20,084 bases of DNA from Chara braunii (GCA_003427395.1 BFEA01000346.1:1016876-1036959), one strand, 5' to 3'. Counted from the first letter of the stretch, positions 1 to 7,641 are shown. Notes: generated from the letters alone by a model not told the origin. Translations and numbers: made by a program.

Positions 1-60
<60 letters not shown>
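1..60. repeat. (GA)n microsatellite
   Basis: Uninterrupted AG/GA dinucleotide run touching the left window edge, so its true length is unknown. It is followed by a purine-rich GGAGGAGAAGG transition. Confidence 0.97.
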
Positions 61-62
<2 letters not shown>

Positions 63-480
63 AGGAGAAGGCTGCGGCCGTTCATTTTGGAACGGACAGC
101 TTACCTTGGTCGCGCGCTTGTATCAGGCGCTTGTTGTAAGCCAGGTGCGGACGCAGGGCTAAGAGGTAAAAGAAGACCCTGTTGAGCTTGACTCTAGTTC
201 AACTCTGTGAAATGACTTGGGGGGGAGGCGTGCTCGTTCATTTTCGAACGACGAGCTGTCCCTACCTTAGAAAAACAAAGAAGAAGAAAAAAAAAAACGA
301 AAAGAAAAAAAAAAAGGGGGGAGAAGTTGGGAAAAAAAAAAGGAAACGGCCGCGGATCTAGCCGCGTCCTCGGTCCAGATGCAAGTTTAGAAGCATCTGG
401 ACTATGGATAGAGAACAGACTGTTGGTTTCAACAGTATGCTTGAAAATGGCTGAGTACAACCATTTGTGCACTGCGTTTG
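61..480. other. Non-coding stretch with duplicated hairpin-like motif and 10-bp inverted repeat
   Basis: No convincing gene. A motif of the form CGTTCATTTTnGAACG occurs at about 79 and again at about 235; each copy can fold through CGTTC/GAACG and each is followed by a similar AGCT..CC.TACCTT string. An A-rich purine tract lies at 270-345. A perfect 10-bp inverted repeat GTCCAGATGC/GCATCTGGAC occupies 373-382 and 393-402 with a 10-nt loop, and part of it (CCAGATGC) recurs near 494. Confidence 0.5.
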
Positions 481-523
481 GCCGCGGATGAAGGCCAGAT
501 GCATTACCAGGGTTCAGAACTCG

Positions 524-539
524 GTTCCCCTAGGGGAAC
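524..539. repeat. Perfect 16-bp palindrome
   Basis: GTTCCCCTAGGGGAAC is a perfect dyad. It lies about 100 bp upstream of a TATA-like element, so it could be a dimeric factor site or a breakpoint scar; the sequence does not decide. Confidence 0.6.
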
Positions 540-639
540 ATCAAGTTCCCAGACCCTTGATCGCGAGTTTGATCTAGGGCCAGGCTCTGTTCCGAGATTT
601 GGTTGGGGGCAAAGTAGCTGCCCTCAGCCCTCAGCCAGC

Positions 640-647
640 TATAAAAG
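640..647 (+). promoter_or_regulatory. TATA-box-like element
   Basis: TATAAAAG in a GC-balanced context (CCAGCTATAAAAGCTAG) matches a plant core TATA box. Transcription would begin near 670 on the plus strand. No convincing plus-strand ORF follows, so it may belong to an old LTR or a non-coding unit. Confidence 0.35.
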
Positions 648-1435
648 CTAGTCTGCCACCCAGTAGCCTCACACTTGTGGCAATGCTGCTGGGGCATTCT
701 ACTTGAGTAAATGCTGGCTGGTTGGCTGCTGGTGTGATGAGTCGAAGTGCTGGAGGTCTGCAGAAGCACTTGGAGGGAGGAGGATGCAGCCATAGCCAAA
801 GGCTGGGAGCTTCTTGCCCCACCTTCTGTGCTGTGCTGCAGGCTGTGGGGAAGCCGTGGCCTTGAGGTTGCTGCTGGTTTTTTAGGGTGGTACGGCGGAA
901 GCGCTGCCGAATTCTTGCGGCGGCAACACCAATTTTGTTGGCGGTACGGCAAGGGCGCTGCCGGATTATGTAGCAACAGTATTTTGCATAGGGCTGCAAG
1001 AAGGGGGGTTGGACGTTGCCGCAGGGACGGTACCGCCAAGGTGGAAGTGCACCTTAGAACAGAAAGGGTGTGACGATCATCTTGTTGACGGCGTTGCGGC
1101 ACGCGGCACTTGTAAGAATTGCTGAGGCCGTTGTTATTTTTTTGCGGCATACTGAGTAAGCGGGGATTGGGTCCGGAACCACCAAGTATTGCGACAGGCA
1201 GGTGGTGACCTGACTTGGTATTTGGTGGGTTGAATTGGCGCTGTTTTTGGTGGAAGGTGTGACGTTGAGGCTGTGGGATTTGAGAGTGGGACACTCTCCT
1301 CAACGGCGAGCCGCTTCTGTGTTAGTGAGCGGCGCTTGAGTTAGTGGTGACGCTTCAAGGAAGGTGTGGTCCATCCTTGTGAGCGGCCACAACGAGAGTT
1401 GTGCGGTCGAACTTTTTATGAAGATATTTGGCTTT
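648..1435. other. Gene-free stretch with a 51-bp degenerate duplication
   Basis: No supported gene. The string GGTACGGC..G.GCGCTGCCG occurs at about 888 and 939, a two-copy repeat of period about 51 bp. A 257-codon minus-strand frame across 530-1303 is open, but its composition (Gln, Ser, Pro, Arg and His without structural pattern) does not look like a protein. Confidence 0.4.
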
Positions 1436-1466
1436 CTTGAGCGAACCCTCTTAAAAATCGCTCAAG
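1436..1466. repeat. 9-bp inverted repeat
   Basis: CTTGAGCGA (1436-1444) and TCGCTCAAG (1458-1466) pair perfectly across a 13-nt A/T-rich loop. No gene is attached to it. Confidence 0.45.
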
Positions 1467-1840
1467 GTCAGTGTGACTCAGTTCCTTTGCACACCCTCGT
1501 GAACCCACACCTTGCATGACCTTGCTTTGAATTCAGGGGAAAAGGTAGAGTAAGAGTGTGATGTCATGCGTGTGGAGAAAGGGCTTACTTGTTTGGGGAT
1601 GGATGAATCTTTGGATTGTTTCTTTTCCTGATTGTGCAAGTAGGTTGGGAGATGCATGTGAGAAGGAACCAGCATTGGTTGCTCGAGATAATAATGGGAA
1701 CACTTACCTTTCTCCCACTCAACCTAAATGCATGTGACAGAAAAGAGGGGAAACAAAAATAATAATGGAAGTGCGAACGGACGGGTGCCGAAAGAACGAA
1801 GGCTGTGGGAAAATTAAAAGAAAAGAAGACAAGGGAATAC

Positions 1841-1965
1841 CTAGTATCTTCCCAAGGATTTTGCCATTCTATCCCGAACGACCACTTTCCTTCTATGCCC
1901 GTCCAAAATATTTTATTTATTTCTCTTCTCAATTCGTCTAAGTCGACCCTTAGCCGGGGAGGCAT
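1841..1965 (-). CDS. Possible exon of an unrecognised minus-strand gene
   Basis: From an ATG at 1965 the minus strand reads about 42 residues beginning MPPRLRVDLDELRREINKIF, with alternating charged and aromatic residues and a Trp-rich end (FWTG, FGIEWQNPWEDTR). The frame then meets a donor-like AG/GTATTC at 1841/1840, and a pyrimidine-rich CCCACAG acceptor lies at about 1803. The implied intron is only 38 nt, which is short. Further donor-like (AAAG/GTAAGTG) and acceptor-like sites lie lower on the same strand. No family is recognised. It may equally be a chance frame; only the residue pattern and splice-like sites support it. Confidence 0.22.
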
Positions 1966-1989
1966 AGAGAGGTCGTCTGCACCTAGGGT

Positions 1990-2368
1990 CTAGGCTTCTT
2001 CTCTCTAGGAGGCATATGAGGCGGGGGTTCGTTGCCTTAGGGGCCGGCCCTATTATCGACTCGGAGCGGACCGCTTTTGTGGGGGGATACCATGCTGTTG
2101 TGGTGGAGCCAGCCCAACTTCTGAGTCCTGAACAATGTGTTCGGGCGAGGGGGAGGGGTATTCCAAACCACTTCCTAGAGGGTAGGGTGTCTTGAAGCTA
2201 GGGGCAGTCGCCTCCTCGTGCTTTCAGGGAAAGGGGAGGGTGAATCGTGTACTCGGCTAGATGGTCGCTTTAGGAGCCACCAACGTGTGGGAGGGTTGGC
2301 GCCACAAGAAGCCCAGCCCGTGATTCAACTGGTGTTAACGGCAGTGCAAATAGGCACTACTCTCGCGA
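1990..2368. other. Gene-free leader region
   Basis: GC-rich sequence with several runs of G on the plus strand and no coherent ORF on either strand. It leads directly into the 2369-2398 hairpin and the tandem ORF pair, so it could be their leader or promoter region. No TATA box is visible. Confidence 0.4.
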
Positions 2369-2398
2369 TCGGACCGTGACACAAGAATCACGGTCCGA
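2369..2398. repeat. Perfect 11-bp stem-loop upstream of tandem ORFs
   Basis: TCGGACCGTGA (2369-2379) and TCACGGTCCGA (2388-2398) pair perfectly around an 8-nt loop CACAAGAA. It ends 76 bp before the first ORF start. The compact loop and full pairing make it a plausible structured RNA leader or cis element. Confidence 0.6.
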
Positions 2399-2425
2399 AA
2401 AGGGGAGTGAAGATTGAACATAAAA

Positions 2426-2530
2426 ATGGGTATGTCTGAATTTATTTTGACAAAGTTACCGCTTCGTCGTTCAGATGGTTGCGGAGACAGTGATCCTCCG
2501 ATTGTTCAGCACGCGAGAGGCGGCGGCTAA
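2426..2530 (+). CDS. Short upstream overlapping ORF (34 codons)
   Basis: ATG at 2426, with a second in-frame ATG at 2432, opens a 34-codon frame (MGMSEFILTKLPLRR...) that overlaps the start of the 167-aa ORF in another frame and ends at TAA 2528-2530. If the transcript begins upstream of 2426 this would act as an upstream ORF lowering initiation at 2475. Alternatively the region is spliced out through the CAG that abuts the 2475 ATG. Confidence 0.2.
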   Translation: MGMSEFILTKLPLRRSDGCGDSDPPIVQHARGGG

Positions 2531-2978
2531 TTGGCTGGCGGTGCCGACACGATCCCGCGCCGGCATGATACGGAAAGGAAGGCTGGTGTACAACGCACTT
2601 GAGGTTTACTCGGAATGGGATGTGCCGCGATTCTGGGACGGAAGCGTGAGGAAACCACCGCGGAGTTATGTTTTCTTGGTTGAGCCAGGCCAGCGTATTG
2701 TGCGATATGACTTTGTGCCTCCTAATCCATTACGAGATTATGGAGACATGAACCTAGTTGTGGTTCGCGAGGACTGTCCGAGAGTAGAGAACATTCTTGA
2801 GGTTAGGGGGATGTTCCTCCATATTGTACTCCATTTGAACGATTTGCAAGATCCGTTTGGCCTCCTTCATCATGGGAGACGGGTCCGAGCAAATAGATTT
2901 AATATCATTCACTCGGAACGCTTCGACGTCACCACGTTTTATGACGAGGCTTGTGAGATTTATGAATACGTCTTCTAA
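2475..2978 (+). CDS. Hypothetical protein, first of a tandem ORF pair (167 aa)
   Basis: Intact, intronless 167-codon ORF from ATG 2475 to TAA 2978. No family is recognised. It has a well-mixed globular composition with no signal peptide, no membrane segment and no low-complexity region. Notable stretches are ENWLAV-like hydrophobic N-terminal helix material (residues 10-25), an aromatic/Pro central part (FWDG..RKPPRSYVFLV, about 53-70), a hydrophobic helix MFLHIVLHLNDL (about 113-124) and an acidic aromatic tail (YDEACEIYEYVF). The ATG directly follows a splice-acceptor-like TTCAG. A second intact ORF starts 23 bp after its stop; both use the same strand and have a similar junction, and their C-terminal halves show a weak shared pattern. 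In a region of decayed retroelements its intactness suggests recent arrival or selection. A viral, transposon or host origin cannot be separated from sequence alone. Confidence 0.7.
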   Translation: MVAETVILRLFSTREAAANWLAVPTRSRAGMIRKGRLVYNALEVYSEWDVPRFWDGSVRKPPRSYVFLVEPGQRIVRYDFVPPNPLRDYGDMNLVVVREDCPRVENILEVRGMFLHIVLHLNDLQDPFGLLHHGRRVRANRFNIIHSERFDVTTFYDEACEIYEYVF

Positions 2979-3001
2979 CAGGTGGCTTCTTCGGTGTGCA
3001 G

Positions 3002-3553
3002 ATGCCTAGCAGACGGCGAGACCTCACTCAAGTAAGATATCTACTGATTCGCGACACTACAGACGAGGAGCTGATCCGGCGAGCGGAGCGATTATTACTG
3101 GTTCGGGATGGAGCGTCCACGCGGTGGATTGGTTTTATTGGCCTGCTCAGCGATAAGCAGGGATTCTTTCCTAACTCGCGCGCGGATGTTCGCGCCAATG
3201 CGGCCCGACTTTCGGAAGGAGTTTATGGATATACCTTGTACTTCCATCATGTGAGCAACCTCCAATGTCTCTCTCGGGTCATTGTGAGCGTCAAAATTAC
3301 CCTATCCGGGGAGCGCTACGGCGTCGTTCGGATTAAGGACACCATGACCACACACCTGTTTCGGATGAGTCAGTCGTTCCGCGCCATAGTCTGGAAGCTC
3401 GCCTCACGGATGACTTCTCTCTATGATACGTGGAAAGTTCGAGTCTCGCGGGCTGGACGCGTCTCCACCTTGACTTTTGATGACGAGGAGCTTACGAGAC
3501 TCGACCGGATAGAGGTTGAGGTCCGTGAGGGCCAACAGGTTTATCCTGGCTGA
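3002..3553 (+). CDS. Hypothetical protein, second of a tandem ORF pair (183 aa)
   Basis: Intact 183-codon ORF from ATG 3002 (MPSRRRDLTQ) to TGA 3553. An in-frame GTG six bases earlier is ignored because a eukaryotic start is expected. The N-terminus is basic (PSRRR), followed by a charged helix (TDEELIRRAERLLLVRDG, about 20-37), Gly/aromatic strands (RWIGFIGLLSDKQGFF, about 41-56), a strand-rich middle (VYGYTLYFHHV; VIVSVKITL) and FRAIVWKLASRM (about 127-138). No family is recognised. The start again follows a CAG preceded by GCTTCTTCG, close to the GCTTCGTCG before the first ORF. The pattern G[DE]...VV..[EK]D......F..IV..L occurs in both proteins at comparable places, hinting at old tandem duplication; this alignment was made by eye. 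Confidence 0.7.
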   Translation: MPSRRRDLTQVRYLLIRDTTDEELIRRAERLLLVRDGASTRWIGFIGLLSDKQGFFPNSRADVRANAARLSEGVYGYTLYFHHVSNLQCLSRVIVSVKITLSGERYGVVRIKDTMTTHLFRMSQSFRAIVWKLASRMTSLYDTWKVRVSRAGRVSTLTFDDEELTRLDRIEVEVREGQQVYPG

Positions 3554-4415
3554 GCGCACCCTCTCGAGTCAGGTGCAGTGGTAAGTTGTTCTTTTGTAGG
3601 GCCACATCTACATGACTCTACAAGGGTAATAATAACAAAAAAAAAAACAATCTTGCGTAGGTAGGTCAACCAGATGGATAGTATTTTAATCACCCCGATG
3701 ATGGCACTATCATGCTTATGCATTGAGGGGTAATCGATCGCTGAATAATGAGCCGAACAAAATGAAAATCGAACACCTGAGAAGGTGTCGAGCAAAAGGG
3801 CAAGGGCGAAGTATCAGGAGATAAAACATCTCCATGCCAAGTATCTGGTGTCGGGGATGGGTACTTCGTCATTCGTGGAACGGAGAGAGTAATTACTGCC
3901 TAGGAGGACAAATTGACCGACATAATTGTCAGTCGCTCCTCCGAGTAGATGTATGGGGTACGACAATGTGGTCAAACCGGGAGTTCAAACATCGACGAGG
4001 AGCCAGATCACTTGTTGATCTGCATGGTACCAGCGGTATTTACTTGTAAAAGCTGTGTGCGATGGATCTTCCGTCTTCGGACGGCAGTACAATTGTCTCT
4101 TCGGTCATGTAGGCAGGGAACGATAATCTTGGTAGGTCATCTCATCAAGTCGAAATATTGTTTATGAGTATGGGATTATAAAGGGACTAGGATTATATGT
4201 TGGGTTTCACGTTTGGTCGAGGCCGTCCTAGTCGACCGACGCTCGTTCGTACCACGGAGATCAGCGCCCTCGGGAACGGACAGCGTTCGGGTCCACTTGG
4301 CGTTAACCAAGCGTACCTATACTCCTGCGAGCGAGCAAATACCCTCGGCTAACCTTCCTCTGCAATTGCATGTAAAAGCTTTCGCACGTGGGTCAGTAGC
4401 TCGGTAGGGATACGC
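3554..4415. other. Gene-free stretch downstream of tandem ORFs
   Basis: Only short unrelated frames are present on both strands. There is an A-run at about 3637-3648 (in AATAATAAC followed by A11). Nothing resembles a third member of the tandem ORF pair. The interval could be a 3' untranslated region or intergenic DNA. Confidence 0.4.
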
Positions 4416-4443
4416 CCCTGAGGGTGGTGACAACCCCTCAGGG
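4416..4443. repeat. 9-bp perfect stem-loop
   Basis: CCCTGAGGG (4416-4424) pairs perfectly with CCCTCAGGG (4435-4443) around TGGTGACAAC. It lies 14 bp from a second hairpin. Confidence 0.6.
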
Positions 4444-4457
4444 AAAGTAAGTTGTGC

Positions 4458-4493
4458 CCCGCGAAAACCTATTCTGTCGTAGGGGATCGCGGG
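4458..4493. repeat. Two-level stem-loop
   Basis: CCCGCGA (4458-4464) pairs with TCGCGGG (4487-4493), and inside it CCTA (4468-4471) pairs with TAGG (4480-4483) around an 8-nt loop, leaving a symmetric 3x3 internal loop. Together with 4416-4443 it makes a compact structured block; it does not fold as a tRNA. Confidence 0.5.
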
Positions 4494-4566
4494 ATGTATA
4501 GCTGGCGCACCCGACTAGAGCGGCGAAGGGACAATGCAACCGCGTCCGTCTCGGCGGTTCGCGGGA

Positions 4567-4805
4567 TTATTTATGCATCGTCCTAAGTTGTCTCTTGATT
4601 TTGTTTTGTTCTAACTCATGCGTAAGATAGTCGAGAGGGCCCTCGTTCACGAGAGGGCCGATGCACTCGACAACGCGATTGACACACGTGGCACATTCTA
4701 CACAGTCAGTGAATCCAGACTCAAAGGGATAACAGTCTACCCCATAAACCCGAGCAATACACGTGCAAAAATAGCATAATTTGTCTGGGAGATTGGCGAG
4801 AAAGT
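4567..4805 (-). pseudogene. 3' part of a minus-strand reading frame interrupted by a LINE
   Basis: The minus strand reads a Cys-rich segment (CYFCTC; then DCVECATC and VVEC) followed by NEGPLDYLTHELEQNKIKRQ and TAA at 4567. Upstream it is cut by the LINE at 4806. Removing the LINE and one copy of the 15-bp duplication joins this frame, without a stop, to the minus-strand frame at 7168-7366 (…LAHSDFLANL joining PDKLCYFCTC). The product is unknown. In the neighbouring frame the same restored sequence starts MATPSSSASS at 7239 and contains NYAIFARVLL, faintly like a copia gag N-terminus, before a stop at 4737-4739. I cannot tell which frame was used. Confidence 0.4.
4791..4805. repeat. Target-site duplication, left copy
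   Basis: GATTGGCGAGAAAGT here is identical to 7168-7182, which directly follows the LINE poly-A tail. This defines the insertion boundaries. Confidence 0.9.
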
Positions 4806-4836
4806 TCATAGCAGTGAGAGCCCTTGGAAAAGCTGA

Positions 4837-6291
4837 ATGAAGAATGAAGTACTGCGGGTCAAAGATATCTGGGATCAGGAAACCAAAGACAGGTTACCAG
4901 AACCCCAGCTAAGAAGGAAATTGAAATACTGTCACAATGTGGGAGAAGCGTTGGAAAACATTATCTTCGCCATCCCACTTGACTGGGTCCGAATCCTGAG
5001 AAAAGGGTCGATGGTGCTGGAAGGAGACTGGGTGGGATTCTGGGACATTGAAGGAGTGGTGGGAAATGGAGTGTGCACACGTAAGGTTGGTAGGGGTTCA
5101 GAACAGGAGGTAGTGGCCAACCGTTTCATAATAAAAACAAACAATTTGCTGGAGCGGATACGGCCAGAAGAGACTGCATGGTACGTGATATCTGACATTT
5201 ACCGTATTCGTGTCCTCAAAGAAAAGGACCAGTGGCAAGCCTTCCAACAAAAAAAAAAAATCCAAGATCTACCTTTAGACCCTGATGAATGGATATGGAC
5301 CCAGCAATATGGGAGGGGAAAGTCAGGGACACGGCACCTGCAGACGCTTTCAGTCAAGGCAATGTACCGAATGCTGAGTCCGAAAGTGAACCTGAAAGAT
5401 ATCGTTGAGGCGCGCTGGATGAAACATCTAAATGTGGGCAGAGACACATTACGACCAGTCAAATGGTTTAAAGCAAGCAAAGTCATGCCAGCAAAGCTAG
5501 CTTCACTTCAATGGCAAGTGGAACACAGGGCCTTGCCGACCAATGACTGGTTGATTGATAGGACGCGCCTGGAACAGAAAGGACTGGCTCTCCCATGGTG
5601 CAAGATATGCACAGTATCTTTTTCGGCTTGAAAATGGCCAGAGACCATCGAGCGCATATTTCCGCAATGCCCAGCGGCAATATGGATATGGAGGTGGTGG
5701 GATCGCGTATGGAGACAACTGGGAACATCACAGCCCTGGCCATGGGACTGGAGAGCGCTTCTCTGTGAGGCATGGACCCCACTACAAACCACCCCCTTCG
5801 AAGCCAACATGTTCAAAATAGGACTTAGGGCGGTCATATGGGCCATCTGGTGGAGGCGATGCACTCTCGAAATGGAAGGGGTGCGCCGTGATGGAACAGA
5901 GTTCATCAATACAATAAAAGAACAAATACAAAATGACATATCTATCCAATGGGAAAAGCTCAAGGGAAAGATCAAACAACTACACTCGAAACAGGAAATC
6001 AAAAAAAACATTGAAAAGTTTTGTAATGACAGGTTTGGTGGGGATCAAGAGGGTAGGATTGCAACGGTAGCATGGAAAGGTAAGGGGAAGGGGGGGGGAA
6101 ATGTAGAAGAAGGAGAGAGAGACTACCACCTCTGCTTCCAGGATTGGACCACGATTGATCCCTCCATCCCTCTCCGACCCCTCTCTGATTTTCCTGAATT
6201 TTTTCCACCCCCATCCTTAGCCTTGGTTGAGATGGAATGGTACCGGGGCGCTGCCAGCCAAAACCCAGTGCCCACCGCAGGGAACGGGTAA
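4837..6291 (+). pseudogene. LINE ORF2 C-terminal fragment, zf-RVT domain, one in-frame TGA
   Basis: One frame runs from ATG 4837 to TAA 6291 with a single internal stop (TGA 5629-5631), giving 264 plus 219 codons. The ATG is not the native start; a stop lies just upstream because the element is 5'-truncated. Seen in order: a WxxDxxGxFSVKxxY-type connector (LSVKAMYRML, residues about 172-181), the zf-RVT core with PAKLASLQWQVEHRALPTND (about 216-235) and CKIC (about 256-259), then after the TGA the expected ETIERIFPQCPAAIW and WAIWWRR segments that close the domain in plant LINE ORF2 proteins. A charged coiled-coil-like stretch (QIQNDISIQWEKLKGKIKQL) and a Pro-rich tail follow. The family normally has endonuclease and RT upstream; both are missing. 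Confidence 0.85.
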
Positions 6292-6420
6292 TGGAGGCTA
6301 CATTGCAACAACATATTCAGGCAACATCAGTGCATCAGGGCAATCACTGCAACAACAAACACTCAGACACCCCCCAGAATTCTAGGATAATCGAAGCTGG
6401 CAGTCCACAGCCACTGCGTC

Positions 6421-6656
6421 AAAAAAGAGGGAGAGAGGGAGGGAGGGAGAGAAAAAAAGAGAGGGAGAGAGAGAGAANGAGAGAGAGAGAGAGAAAGAGA
6501 GAGAGAGGGAGAGAGAGAGAGAGAGGGAGAGAGAGAGAGAGAGAGCAAGAGAGTGAGAGAGAGAGAGAGACAGACAGACCGAGAGAGAGAGACAGACAAA
6601 CCGAGAGAGAGAGAAAGAGAGCGAGCGAGCGAGCGAGCGAGAGAGAGAGCGAGAAA

Positions 6657-6710
<54 letters not shown>

Positions 6711-6720
6711 AAGAAGAGTA
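6421..6720. repeat. Imperfect (GA)n microsatellite within the LINE 3' region
   Basis: About 300 bp of GA/GAGG/GACA/GAGC variants with one N at 6478, which marks an assembly uncertainty. It lies inside the LINE insertion, so it was either carried by the element or expanded in it afterwards. Confidence 0.93.
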
Positions 6721-7086
6721 TGTAGGAATAACGAAGAAATTCAAGCTGGTAAGCTGGGTAATCTGAGTAATACTGAGGAAAGGGAGAAAATGGCCCCCTC
6801 CAAACAGCATCAGCCTTCGAAAACGTATCAGTTCTTAATGGCATATTTGGCGCCCTCTTCTTGAGGGTGAAGAGATACAGGGGCTGCCCCTGTGGTTCAA
6901 AAGGACTACACAAGTGAGCTTTATACAGGCCTGCTCAGTTAATCCCCTGGGGCGCACAGGGCAATCAATGTTGGCAAGCCTCACAGGCACCATACATCTT
7001 GCAATGTTTTCTTTTTGTATAATGGGACGCTGGAACTGTTTTCCAGCAGGTGATGCTCCCCACCAATAGATGGAGCCTCTCCCCGG

Positions 7087-7124
7087 GTGTTAGTGGTGTC
7101 TGCCCTCACCAGCAGCACTAACAC
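7087..7124 (+). other. LINE 3' stem-loop
   Basis: GTGTTAGTG (7087-7095) pairs perfectly with CACTAACAC (7116-7124), and an inner GGTG/CACC pair (7095-7098 with 7107-7110) can replace its last base pair. It ends 17 bp before the poly-A. Some LINE reverse transcriptases recognise a 3' RNA hairpin in this position, so this is a candidate for that signal. Confidence 0.5.
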
Positions 7125-7141
7125 TGGCAGGGGACTGTGTC

Positions 7142-7167
7142 AAAAAAAAAAAAAAAAAAAAAAAAAA
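7142..7167 (+). other. LINE poly-A tail (A26)
   Basis: Uninterrupted run of 26 A directly followed by the right-hand target-site duplication. Confidence 0.92.
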
Positions 7168-7182
7168 GATTGGCGAGAAAGT
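7168..7182. repeat. Target-site duplication, right copy
   Basis: GATTGGCGAGAAAGT, identical to 4791-4805. The absence of mismatches indicates a young insertion relative to the surrounding decay. Confidence 0.9.
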
Positions 7183-7366
7183 CCGAATGAGCAAGGGAGC
7201 GGAATCGGTGGAAGAGGCAGAAGAAGACGGGGTTGCCATTGTTCCGAGAGAGAGAGTGAGAGAAAGAAGGAGAGAGAGAGATGGGATTGGATGTGCGTGT
7301 CCACTTAGTTCTTCGGCAGGATCTCCACTTGACCGTACTAAGGCTCGTTCTTCGGCTCCGGGTCAT
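7168..7366 (-). pseudogene. 5' part of the LINE-interrupted minus-strand frame
   Basis: Minus-strand open frame from 7366 into the LINE junction (…FHRFRSLAHSDFLANL). The frame continues into 4790-4567 once the insertion is removed. Part of it runs through a GA-rich tract (7246-7282, giving Ser/Leu low complexity), which weakens the coding claim. It follows the Ty3 RNase H fragment on the same strand, so it could be element sequence rather than a host gene. Confidence 0.3.
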
Positions 7367-7641
7367 GCCACGGGATCACCTCCTCACTCCTAGGTAACTT
7401 GTCGGGGCGATGCAGTCGTGTCAGTTCGTCCGCGTTGCCGTGTCTCTTGCTTTCGATGACGAATGTCAAAATCCATACTCTGCAACGTGGTAGCCCATCG
7501 CCCGATCATACCCGAATAATCCTTGGACTTTTTCAATGCCAACAACGGTTCGTGATCGGTCACCAACGTGAACTTCCGGCCATATAAGTATGCTCGGAAG
7601 TGACTGATCCCCCACAAGGCCGCGTAGCATTCCCCCGTCGG
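7338..7641 (-). pseudogene. Ty3/gypsy RNase H C-terminal fragment
   Basis: The minus strand encodes the C-terminal half of a retroelement RNase H: PTGECYAALWGISHFRAYLY, VTDHEPLLAL with the conserved Asp-His pair, then IGRWATTLQSMDFDIRHRK. After a one-base frame change near 7440 the usual NADELTRLHR end follows. Reading begins immediately after a TAG at 7642-7644 and ends at TAG 7338-7340. The reverse transcriptase that normally precedes it is missing and no integrase follows. It is in the same orientation as gag at 8461-9723 and is probably from the same element. Confidence 0.8.

Larger units (their letters stand above)
4806..7167 (+). mobile_element. 5'-truncated non-LTR retrotransposon (LINE) with poly-A tail
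   Basis: A plus-strand LINE 3' portion is bounded by perfect 15-bp duplications (4791-4805 and 7168-7182) and ends in A26 (7142-7167). It holds the C-terminal part of ORF2 (connection plus zf-RVT region, 4837-6291), a 3' region with about 300 bp of GA microsatellite and one unresolved base (N at 6478), and a stem-loop 17 bp before the tail. Endonuclease and reverse-transcriptase domains are absent, consistent with 5' truncation during target-primed reverse transcription. The element cannot move on its own. Confidence 0.88.

Noticed and set aside
530-1303. 257-codon minus-strand open frame
   Set aside because: Low-structure Gln/Ser/Pro/Arg composition, no domain pattern, overlaps TATA-like DNA and a 51-bp duplication; probably chance.
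2996-3001. GTG start six bases upstream of the second tandem ORF
   Set aside because: A non-ATG start is not expected when an ATG follows immediately at 3002.
4416-4493. tRNA or rho-independent terminator
   Set aside because: Hairpins lack tRNA arms and box sequences, and no T-run follows; the setting is eukaryotic.
6237-6913. Several long frames through the GA tract (Arg/Glu or Ser/Leu repeats on either strand)
   Set aside because: They are translations of the (GA)n microsatellite inside the LINE 3' region and contain an N; no coding evidence.
7168-7340. Ty3 integrase downstream of RNase H
   Set aside because: No HHCC zinc motif or DDE-type pattern could be read on the minus strand before the LINE junction.
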